In this document: piece by piece, positions 25,580 through 34,000 of the stretch
How positions within the stretch are numbered: position 1 is the first letter of the stretch
How the letters are laid out: every line of letters begins with the position of its first letter
Assembly: GCF_007954365.1 (NCBI RefSeq)
Contig: NZ_VOLO01000002.1
Coordinates: forward strand, 186,001-250,000
Origin: Frigoribacterium sp. ACAM 257
GTDB lineage: Bacteria; Actinomycetota; Actinomycetes; Actinomycetales; Microbacteriaceae
Direction of reading: 5' to 3'
Length of the DNA: 64,000 nt
Translations under genes and position numbers: made by a program
Notes under the pieces: model-generated
Told to the model about the DNA's origin: nothing
The model's input: only the letters and a program-made list of their open reading frames with translations
Databases searched by the model: none

Positions 25580-26075
25580 CGATCTCCCCGGTCGGTCGTA
25601 GAACCAACCCCCGGGGCAGCTCCAAGCAGATCGATTTTACTTGAAGGGTTGTCACTTGCGTGGCGGACGTCCCTCGTGTCGGCGTCTCAGTCAAGGTGCG
25701 CCACGACTTCGCGCAGGTCTCCGCAGTCGAGCCGCGCATGGCATGGCCATGAACAGGAGCAAGCACGAGGCGGGAGTTGCGCTGACACACGGCGTGACCT
25801 GCAGCGCGGGCAGGCCCGAACTCGACGCCAACACGGTCGGCCGCGGGCGACGCGTTCAGCAGGCCTCAGAGCGACGTAGTCCCTGGCCGGGGGAAAATGG
25901 CGAGGTGCTCGGGGGAAACTCAGCCTGCCGCTTCGGGAGCGGGCCCGAGTTCAGAGGGGTCGCGAGGTTGTGCAAACAACCCGCCAACGAGAACGCCCCG
26001 CGAACCCAGTCTCACTGGGTTCCGGGGCTTTTCTCGTCTCGCGTGCTCCGGGAGGGCCCGAGACGCAGTCTTGGG
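25580..26075. other. Gene-poor stretch between the island and the aldo/keto reductase
   Basis: I see no convincing gene here. Open frames on both strands lack recognisable motifs or ribosome sites. The only clear element is the hairpin at 25995-26032. No tRNA or integrase that would define an island boundary was found, although the change in gene content suggests that the junction lies here. Confidence 0.5.
25995..26032. terminator. Rho-independent terminator
   Basis: A stem of GCCCC plus GAACCCAGT pairs with ACTGGGTTC plus GGGGC around a 3-base loop and is followed by TTTT on the plus strand. It lies 44 bases beyond the stop of the minus-strand aldo/keto reductase gene, which is its probable transcript, so it may work in both directions. 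Confidence 0.75.
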
Positions 26076-26951
26076 TCAGCTCACCGCGTCCGTGAGTGCG
26101 TCGAACTCGGCGTCGGTGAGCTCGATGGTCGCGCCAGCGAGGTTGTCCTCGAGGTGGGCGATGCTCGACGTTCCGGGGATGGGCAGCATCGCGGGCGAGC
26201 GCTTGAGGAGCCAGGCGAGGGCCAGCTGCGCCGGGGTGGCCTCGTGCTGCTCTGCGAGCTTCGTGAGCGGGCTGTCCGAACCGGTGAGGCCGCCGGTGGC
26301 GAGCGGGAACCAGGGGATGAACGCCAGGCCGTTCTCGGTCGCCCAGTCGAGCAGCGGCTCGGCGGAGCGGTCGGTGAGGTTGAAGAGGTTCTGCACGGAG
26401 ACGATCGGGGCGACCTCCTGTGCCGCCTCCACCTCGTCGATGCTGACCTCGCTGAGGCCGATGTGGCGGATCTTGCCCTCGTCGCGCAGCGCGCCCAGCT
26501 CGCCGACCTGGTCCTCGAGGGGGACGTTCGGGTCGATGCGGTGCAGCTGCAGGAGGTCGATGCGCTCCACGTCGAGGTGACGGAGGTTCATCTCGACCTG
26601 CTGACGGAGGTAGGCCGGGACGCCGAGCGGGGTCCACTGACCCGGGCCCTGGCGGGTGTTGCCGACCTTGGTGGCGATGACGATGTCGTCGGCGTAGGGG
26701 TGGAGGGCCTCGCGGAGGAGGCCGTCGGTGACGGCGGGCCCGTAGGCGTCGGCGCTGTCGAAGAACGTCACGCCGAGCTCGACGGCGCGGCGGATGACGC
26801 GGACGGCTTCGTCACGGTCGCTCGGCTCGCCCCAGACCCCGGGGCCGGTGAGCTGCATGGTGCCGTAGCCGAGGCGGGTGGTGGGCAGGTCCCCACCGAT
26901 GCTGAAGGTGCCGGAGGCGGCTGCGGGACGGTTCGTGGTGGTGTCGGTCAT
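26076..26951 (-). CDS. Aldo/keto reductase
   Basis: The protein has 291 residues forming a TIM barrel of the AKR superfamily. Catalytic residues are visible: Asp and Tyr in FFDSADAYGP, Lys in VIATKVGN and His in LLQLHRIDPN. The C-terminal NADPH segment is PIPGTSSIAHLEDN. It reduces carbonyls with NADPH; the substrate is not predictable. Its upstream region holds three 41-bp repeats with internal hairpins. Confidence 0.93.
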   Translation of the reverse strand: MTDTTTNRPAAASGTFSIGGDLPTTRLGYGTMQLTGPGVWGEPSDRDEAVRVIRRAVELGVTFFDSADAYGPAVTDGLLREALHPYADDIVIATKVGNTRQGPGQWTPLGVPAYLRQQVEMNLRHLDVERIDLLQLHRIDPNVPLEDQVGELGALRDEGKIRHIGLSEVSIDEVEAAQEVAPIVSVQNLFNLTDRSAEPLLDWATENGLAFIPWFPLATGGLTGSDSPLTKLAEQHEATPAQLALAWLLKRSPAMLPIPGTSSIAHLEDNLAGATIELTDAEFDALTDAVS

Positions 26952-27000
26952 GGACGCAGCCTGCTCCTCGCTCGGCGTCGTCCGTACAGCAGCTGAGTCG

Positions 27001-27123
27001 GTGCTGTCACTTGTTCGAGCTGAGTGACAACAACGACAGAGGTGTTGTCACTTGTTCGTCCTGAGTGACAACAACGACGGAGCTGTTGTCACTTGTTCGT
27101 CCGATGTGACGACAACGGTGGAG
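27001..27123. repeat. Three tandem 41-bp repeats, each an inverted repeat
   Basis: Units lie at 27001-27041, 27042-27082 and 27083-27123. Each contains GTTGTCACT-N11-AGTGACAAC or a near version; unit 2 is perfect with 9-bp arms. They fill the space between the aldo/keto reductase start and the NERD gene stop. They could be an operator array, a terminator series or an intergenic repetitive element. Confidence 0.8.
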
Positions 27124-27158
27124 GCGCCGCCACGGTGAGACAGCCAGCGGCCGCGGGG

Positions 27159-27812
27159 TCAGGCGGGCGGGAAGCCCGTGCCGATCGCAGCCGCGACGGC
27201 AGCGACGTCGACCTGCCCGTCGAGCGAAGCGAGCCGCTTCGCGAGCCTCCTCGGCCAGCAGACCTCGACACCGCGGACGCTGAACGAACCGCCGAGCAGC
27301 GGCCAGTCGGCGTCGACGAAGCAGAGCGTGCCGGCGACGGGCACCGGGTCGATGAGCTCGTGCACGAGCTGCACCTGACGGAGCACGCCGTCCACGAGCT
27401 TCGTGCGGTCGCCGCCGACGATGAGTTTCTCCACGCGCGGCCGCACGACACCGCCCTCGACGCGGAGGGTCGGTCGCTTGTCGCGGTAGCGCTTGGCGTC
27501 GACGACCCAGGCTCCTGCACGGGTGACGACGAGGTGGTCGATGTTGGCTCTCGTGCCACGGACGCGACGATCGTGGAGCACCACGAGGTGCTCGGAGGCG
27601 ATCTCGTCGAGGGCGCGGCCGACGGCGGCTTCTCCGACAGCACCGGACTTCCACGCGACGGTGCTCTGCCGTTCCGCTGCGAGGGCGACGGCGATCGTGC
27701 CGAGCCTGCCGTCGCCCCACGTCCCGCGGATCCTCGCCTCGTCGCGCGCCCGCCGGCGCTCGTACTCGCGCCGAGCGGAGGCGCCTGCGCCGGTGATGTC
27801 GTTCGTCCCCAT
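27159..27812 (-). CDS. NERD domain protein (nuclease-related)
   Basis: The protein has 217 residues. A basic, Arg-rich N-terminal helix (about residues 10-35) precedes a NERD domain with AVGEAAVGRALDEI, then RANIDHLVVTRAGAWVVDAKRYRDK in part, holding the DH and DAK residues typical of this restriction-enzyme-like fold. The role of NERD proteins is poorly known; DNA processing is suggested. I chose ATG 27812 because GGGGG lies just upstream; ATG 27821 is an alternative. Confidence 0.8.
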   Translation of the reverse strand: MGTNDITGAGASARREYERRRARDEARIRGTWGDGRLGTIAVALAAERQSTVAWKSGAVGEAAVGRALDEIASEHLVVLHDRRVRGTRANIDHLVVTRAGAWVVDAKRYRDKRPTLRVEGGVVRPRVEKLIVGGDRTKLVDGVLRQVQLVHELIDPVPVAGTLCFVDADWPLLGGSFSVRGVEVCWPRRLAKRLASLDGQVDVAAVAAAIGTGFPPA

Positions 27813-27945
27813 GACCCCCATCAAGCCAGGTCGGTCGGGCAGGGCGACAGCCCCAGTGTGCGGCGCAGGGGCGCCCGTGCGGCTCCGGCGTCGAGCCGAG
27901 GCAGGCCCAGGTCGGTGCCTACAGCGGCCCCTCACGCGGCCGCGC

Positions 27946-28803
27946 TCACCGATACGAGTAGAAGCCCTCGCCCGACTCGACCCCGAGCTTGCCCTGGTCG
28001 AGGTAGTTCGTCTTGAGGTGGTCCGCCCAGAGCTGGGCCCCCTCCTCGTCGCTCGCCGCCGAGATCGCCCAGGCGGTCCGCAGGCCGACGACGTCGAAGA
28101 TCTGGAACGGGCCCATCGGCGCTCCGGTGCCGATGCGCCAGGTGGCGTCGATCGTCTCGGGGTCGGCGACGCCGCGGAGGACGAGCTCGGACGCCGCGCC
28201 GAGGAACGGCACGAGCAGCGAGTTCAGCACGTAGCCGGGCTGCTCCTTGTGGAGCGGGATCGGCACCATCCCGATCTCGCCCGCGAAGGCCACGACCTGG
28301 TCGAAGACGGCAGGGTCTGTGCGGGGGCTGCCCATGACCTCGGCCGTGTTCTGCCGCCAGATGTGGTTGGCGAAGTGCAGCGCGAGGAACTTCTCGGGGC
28401 GGCCCGTCGCGTCGGCCAGCTGGCTCGGCAGCAGGGTCGACGAGTTCGTCGCGAACACCGTGCGCTCGGGCGCGGCGGCGGCGAGCCGGGCGTACACGCC
28501 CTGCTTGAGCTCGAGCGTCTCCGGCACGGCCTCGACCACGAGGTCGGCGTCGGCGACCGCCTCGGCGAGGTCGGTGGTGAACACGATCCCGGCCACCGCC
28601 TCCTCGGCTGCCTGCCGGTGCTCGTCGCCGAGGTCGGCGACGTACTGCTCGACGATCGACCGGAGGCGCCCCTCGGCGGCTGCGACGGCGTCGGCGTCGA
28701 CGTCCCAGGCCCGGACAGCGACGCCGTGGCTCGCGATCTGGAAGGCGATCTGGGCGCCGAGGACGCCGGCGCCGACGACGGTGACGTTGCTGAACGTGGT
28801 CAT
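27946..28803 (-). CDS. 3-hydroxyacyl-CoA dehydrogenase
   Basis: The protein has 285 residues. The NAD motif VVGAGVLGAQIA is at the N-terminus, the catalytic His lies in ALHFANHIW near residue 140, and the C-terminal dimer domain has GAPMGPFQIFDVVGL. It oxidises 3-hydroxyacyl-CoA in fatty acid or butyrate-type metabolism. ATG 28803 has AGGAAC upstream. The TetR gene just upstream on the same strand may regulate it. Confidence 0.92.
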   Translation of the reverse strand: MTTFSNVTVVGAGVLGAQIAFQIASHGVAVRAWDVDADAVAAAEGRLRSIVEQYVADLGDEHRQAAEEAVAGIVFTTDLAEAVADADLVVEAVPETLELKQGVYARLAAAAPERTVFATNSSTLLPSQLADATGRPEKFLALHFANHIWRQNTAEVMGSPRTDPAVFDQVVAFAGEIGMVPIPLHKEQPGYVLNSLLVPFLGAASELVLRGVADPETIDATWRIGTGAPMGPFQIFDVVGLRTAWAISAASDEEGAQLWADHLKTNYLDQGKLGVESGEGFYSYR

Positions 28804-28906
28804 GGGGTTCCTGTCTCTCGAGGGGGCGCGCGTCGTGGCGCCCTGCCTCATCGAGGTGTACTCCTCCACGCCCGGACGGCAGCTGTCGGTGGACAGCCGC
28901 CGACGA

Positions 28907-29551
28907 TCAGCTGTCGAGGTCCCAGATCTGCTCGACGTAGTCCTGCGACCAGCCGGCGCGGAGGCGCGTCACGGCCCGGTCGTACGAGGCCGGCAGGTCC
29001 ATCTCGGGTCGCACCATCGACTGCATCTGGAGCCCCTCGTACAGAGCGATGAGCTGCTCCGCCCCGCGGACCGGGTCCATCGTCTCCGGTTCGCGTCCGA
29101 GCTCGACGTCGGCGGTGAGGCCCCCCAGGATCAGCGCGTGGAACTTGCGCCACTCGTGCTGCAGGGTCGGCGCCATCGGGTGTCCCGGCGTCGCCGCCAC
29201 GTTCAGCAGCGAGGTGAGGAGGCGCATCAACGAGGGGTCGAGGACGTTGCGCTCCACGATCCCCCGGAGGAACCGGACGGTGCCGTGCGCGTGCATGAGC
29301 GGGATGACGGGGCGCATGCGCTCGGCGTTCCACCGGTCGACGGCGGCCATGACGAGGCCGTTCCAGCTCGGGAAGAGCCCGCGCACCGTCTCGACGGGCA
29401 CGCCGGCCAGCTCGGAGACCACGTCGACGTCGGTCTCGTGGAACGCGCGGCTGCGGAACGCGACGATCACCGCCTCGACGACGCGGACCCGCAGCTCGGT
29501 GTCCTCGTCGAGGGGGGAGGCAGGGCGGGGGAGCGAGGGCACGTCGGTCAC
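28907..29551 (-). CDS. TetR-family transcriptional regulator
   Basis: The protein has 214 residues. The N-terminal HTH shows AVIVAFRSRAFHETDVDVVSELAGV in part, with GLFPSWNGLV as the end of the DNA-binding region. The C-terminal ligand domain has no recognisable signature. The start is GTG 29551. It lies 103 bases upstream of the 3-hydroxyacyl-CoA dehydrogenase gene on the same strand, so it may control that gene, and it is divergent from the epoxide hydrolase, another possible target. Confidence 0.85.
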   Translation of the reverse strand: MTDVPSLPRPASPLDEDTELRVRVVEAVIVAFRSRAFHETDVDVVSELAGVPVETVRGLFPSWNGLVMAAVDRWNAERMRPVIPLMHAHGTVRFLRGIVERNVLDPSLMRLLTSLLNVAATPGHPMAPTLQHEWRKFHALILGGLTADVELGREPETMDPVRGAEQLIALYEGLQMQSMVRPEMDLPASYDRAVTRLRAGWSQDYVEQIWDLDS

Positions 29552-29692
29552 TGATCCACCTCACCAGGTGGCGGCGGTCGCGGCCAGACCCCGTTCTGGT
29601 GGCGGGCTCGACGAGGAGCCCTGCCGGGAGGGCCATCGCGAGCACCAGCGCATCACCGAGCCGGTGTCGGTCCCTGGTCGTAGGGTGCGGCC

Positions 29693-30814
29693 ATGCAGAC
29701 GAACACGCAGAGCGCAGCCCCGGCACGCGTCTCCGAGGAGGCGGTGGCCGACCTCCGAGATCGCCTCGCCCGACGACGACGCGTCGACCTGCCCGCAGGG
29801 CTCGAGCCGCGCCACGGCGTCGACGCCTCGTGGCTGGAGCGCCTGCTCGCCCGCTGGGCCGACGGGTACGACTGGCGGGTGCACGAGCAGCGGATCCTCG
29901 ACCTGCCGTGGGAGCTCGTCGACGGGCCGACCCCGCTCCGCGTCGTGCACCGCCGTGGTGCGCCCGGCGCCCCGGTGGTCGTGCTGCTGCACGGCTGGCC
30001 CGACTCGGTGCTGCGCTTCGAGAAGGTCCTGCCGCTGCTGGGCGACGCGACGGTCGTGGTGCCGGCCCTGCCCGGGTACCCGTTCAGCGCCTCCTCGGCT
30101 GCCCGGGGGATGTCGGGGGTCGACATGGCCGACGTCGTCGCGGCGGCTCTCGCGGCCATGGGGCACGAGCGGTACGTGGTCAGTGGCGGCGACATCGGGG
30201 CCGGCGTCGCCGAGGCGCTGCTGCGCCGGCACGGCCACGCGGTCTCGGCCGTGCACCTGACCGACGTGCCGCAGGGGCACCTCGCCGCCGAGCTGCCCGA
30301 CGACCTCACCGACGCCGAGCGCGCCTACGCCGACCGCCGCGAGCAGTGGCAGGCGGCCGAGGGCGGCTACGCCCACGAGCACGCGACGAAGCCCGGCACG
30401 CTCGCCGTCGGGCTCGGCGACTCCCCGGCGGGGCTCCTCGCCTGGATCGGCGAGAAGCTCTGGTCGTGGAGCGACCGCTCGATCGAGGGCGGCATGGAGG
30501 CGGTCTTCGGTGACGACGACGTGCTCACCTGGGTCTCCGCCTACTGGTTCACGGAGACGATCGGCACGTCGTTCGCCCCCTACGCGCTCCGCGAGCCGGC
30601 GAGCAACGAGCGCGTCGAGGCGGCGGCGCCGGCCGTGCTGTCGATCTTCCCTGGCGACCTGGCCAACGCCCCGCGGTCGTTCGCCGAGCGGCTGTTCGAC
30701 GTCCGCGCGTTCCACGAGCACCCGTCGGGCGGGCACTTCGCCGCGTGGGAGCAGTCCGAGGCGTTCACCGCCGATCTGCGCGAGGCGATCACGCTGGGCT
30801 CGGCCCGGGCCTAG
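29693..30814 (+). CDS. Epoxide hydrolase (alpha/beta hydrolase, EHN type)
   Basis: The protein has 373 residues. The N-terminal segment to about residue 90 has the epoxide-hydrolase lid pattern (WLERLLARWADGYDWRVHEQ in part). The oxyanion motif is LLHGWPDS, the nucleophile Asp lies in SGGDIGAG, and the catalytic His is in PSGGHFAAWEQ. It opens epoxides to diols. It diverges from the TetR gene with a 141-base spacer. Confidence 0.92.
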   Translation: MQTNTQSAAPARVSEEAVADLRDRLARRRRVDLPAGLEPRHGVDASWLERLLARWADGYDWRVHEQRILDLPWELVDGPTPLRVVHRRGAPGAPVVVLLHGWPDSVLRFEKVLPLLGDATVVVPALPGYPFSASSAARGMSGVDMADVVAAALAAMGHERYVVSGGDIGAGVAEALLRRHGHAVSAVHLTDVPQGHLAAELPDDLTDAERAYADRREQWQAAEGGYAHEHATKPGTLAVGLGDSPAGLLAWIGEKLWSWSDRSIEGGMEAVFGDDDVLTWVSAYWFTETIGTSFAPYALREPASNERVEAAAPAVLSIFPGDLANAPRSFAERLFDVRAFHEHPSGGHFAAWEQSEAFTADLREAITLGSARA

Positions 30815-30981
30815 GCCGTTCCGGCCGAGTCTGGCCTGCGCCCGGCACGCGGCGACCCGCCCTCGATCGCCGAACGGGGTACACGGCGGTCGGCCTGACG
30901 GGCGACAGCCGTGGCCGAAGTGCCCCGAACGGGGGACGCGGGAGGCGGCATCCGCTCTTCCCCTGGCCCACTGGTCCTTCA

Positions 30982-30987
30982 TAGAAT
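30982..30987 (+). promoter_or_regulatory. Possible -10 element before the giant surface gene
   Basis: TAGAAT stands out in this GC-rich spacer, 106 bases before the GTG start. No convincing -35 is visible, so this is only a candidate. Confidence 0.3.
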
Positions 30988-31092
30988 CAGCTCGCACGTG
31001 TCGTCTCGACCTCCTCCTCGACGGGGTACAGATGCGGTGCGGACCGGTTCTGCCTCACCAGCCGGCCACCAACGAGGCCGACAGGGGCAGCA

Positions 31093-34000
31093 GTGCAGGA
31101 GCCAGGCCGCAGGGCACGCCGGGACGGACGTCGCCGTCGGCCGTTCGTGCGCGCGCTCGCGGGCGTGCTCGCCGTCGCCGTGGCCGTCGTCGGGCTGAGC
31201 CTCACGCCGGTCGAGCAGGCCGAGGCCGCCGTCGTTCAGTGGGGCACGAACAGCGGCACCGCGCCCAACTACCAGGCCACGGTCAACGGCGACTTCGTCA
31301 TGGCCGGCAACGGGGTGCTCGCGTGCCAGACGCTGAACATCTCGGGCGCGGGCACCTGCGCCGACCTCCACTCGACCTCGACCAACACGCAGAACGTCAA
31401 CGACAACTTCGCGATGGTCGCCACGAACACGGTCTCCGGCTTCACGACGAACTCCTCGAGCGCCCAGGTCACCATCCCGGCCGGGGCGTCCGTCGCGAAG
31501 GCTTTCCTCAGCTGGAGCGCCAACACCGGGTCGTACAACGTCTCGCAGACCGCCTGCACCGCGCCCAGCACCGCACGCGGCACGACGACGCTCCCCGGAG
31601 GTGCGGCGAACGGCTACCTGACGCGCGCGGCCCAGCTGCGGGTCGGCAGCGGCACCGCGGCCCCCACGTCCGTCGCCCCCGCCAGCGTCCTCGTCGACCA
31701 GCCGGTCGCGTCGCAGCCGCAGTACTACAGCGCGAGCGCGGACGTCACGTCGGCCTTCGCCGGCGCCGCGACCGGCAGCCCCCTCACGGTGTCGGCGGGC
31801 AACATCTGGGCCCCCACCGGCGCCGGCTGCTACGCCGGCTGGTCGCTGACGGTCGTCTACGACTACGGCAGCTACGTCGCGGGCAACTCGGCGTCGGTGC
31901 CCAAGCGCGTCATCTTCTACGAGGGGCACGTGCGCCAGGCCTCGACCGACACGCCCCTGACCGTCGCCTTCGCGGGGTTCACGGCCGTCGGCGCCGGCAC
32001 GCGGGCCGGCTTCACGCTGTTCGAGGGCGACCGCAACATCACGGGCGACACGGTCGAGTACAGCAGGGCGAGCTCGTCGACCTACACGCAGCTGCCGAAC
32101 GCCAACGGCGCCACGGGCAACTACGGGGTCGGCCAGGCGCTCGGCTCGACCCGGTACACGCAGACCGGCACGCCCTTCACCAACCAGAGCGTCGACGTCA
32201 CCACGAACTCGCTCACCGCCGTGCAGAGCGGCGACACCCGCATCGACCTGCGGGTCAGCACCTCGGGCGACTCCTACCTGCTCCGCAACGCCGTGCTCTC
32301 GGTGCCGACCGCCGGCCTGCAGGTCGACAAGTCGGCCGACGGCACCGCCGACGTCCAGTCCCGGCTGGCGGGGGAGCCGGCCAGCTTCACGATCCGGCTC
32401 ACCAACTCCGGCGCCGGCACGCTGCAGTCCATCTCGGTCAGCGACGACCAGGCCGACTGCTCGAGGACGCTGACCGGCCTCACGTTGGCTCCGCAGGAGT
32501 CGTACACCTACACCTGCACGGCGAACGGCGGGTCGAGCCAGCAGTACGTCTCGACGGCGACCGCCACGGCCAGGACGGTCAACGGGGCGTTCCTCGCCGA
32601 GGACAGCGACAGCACGACGGTCCAGGTGACGGCGCTCGCCCTCGCCAAGACGAGCGCGCTGGCCGCCGGTGCCACGGGCCGCGCGGGCGACACGCTCACC
32701 TACACGTTCACGGCCACGAACACGGGCCAGTCGACGCTGACCGGGGTCGCCGTCACGGACCCGCTGCCCGGTCTCTCGGCCGTCTCGTACGCCTGGCCCG
32801 GCACCGCGGGGACGCTGACCGGCGGACAGGCCGTCGTGGCCACCGCGACCTACGTCCTGCGGCAGGCCGACGTCGACGCCGGATCGGTCGTCAACACCGC
32901 GACCCTCGTCGGCACCGACCCCGACGGCGGCCAGCAGCCCCGGGCGAGCGCGGCGCGGACGACCCCGCTGGCTCCTGCGCCCGGCCTCGCCGTCACGAAG
33001 ACCGGGGCGCTCGCCGCCGGTGCCGCCGGCGTCGTCGGCGACCGCGTCACCTGGTCGATCTCGTTCACGAACAGCGGCAACGTCACCCTCACCGGCGTCG
33101 CGCTGACCGACTCGCTCGCCGGCCTCTCGACGCCGGTCGTCACCTGGCCCGGCACGGCGGGCACGCTCGCTCCCGGGCAGACCGCCACCGCCACCGCCAC
33201 CTCCGCCCTGACGCAGGCTCAGGTCGACGCCGGCTCTGTGCGGAACACGGCGTCGGTCACCGGGCGCACGCCGACCGGCGCCACGACCACCGCCACCAGC
33301 GCGGAGGCGGTGGTCGCGACGGTCGCGGCGGCCCCGTCGCTCGTCACGACCAAGAGCGCGGTCGTCGGCGGGACGGGCGGCGTCGGCAGCACCGTCACGT
33401 ACTCGTTCGCGGCCCGCAACAGCGGCAACGTCACCCTCAGCGGCGTCTCGATCGCCGACCCGCTGCCGCGGCTCTCCGCCCTCGCCCCGACCTGGCCCGG
33501 CACGCCCGGCGCCCTCGCACCGGGCCAGACCGTCACGGCGACCGCGACGTACACGCTGACGCAGGCCGACGTCGACGCCGGCTCCGTGCGCAACACGGCG
33601 ACCGCGACCGGCACGGCCCCGTCGGGCGCCGCCGTCTCGGCGGCCTCCGCGCAGGTCGTCACGCCGACCGCCGCGGCCGCGCCGGCCGTCACGCTGGCCA
33701 AGTCGGGGGCCCTCGCGACGGGCGCGACGGGCGTCGCGGGCGACACGGTCACCTACTCGTTCACGCTGCGCAACACCGGCAACGTCACCCTGACCGGCGC
33801 CTCCGTCGCCGATCCGCTGCCGGGGCTCTCGGCGCTCACCTACGGCACCTGGCCGAGCGGCACCGTGGGCACGCTCGCGCCGTCGCAGCAGGTGACCGCC
33901 ACCGCGACCTACACGCTCCGCCAGTCCGACGTCGACGCCGGCGCGGTCGCCAACGCCGCGACGGGCACCGCCGCCCCGCCCACGGGCGCCGCGGTCTCCC

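Noticed and set aside
25870-26035. A tRNA gene or tRNA remnant as integration site
   Set aside because: No cloverleaf, GTTCRAATC-like T arm or CCA end is visible; only a terminator hairpin is present.
25641-26996. A 451-codon open frame on the plus strand
   Set aside because: It is antisense to the aldo/keto reductase and has no ribosome site or motif.
27001-27123. The 41-bp repeats as a CRISPR array
   Set aside because: There are no spacers between units; repeats are directly adjacent and no cas gene is near.
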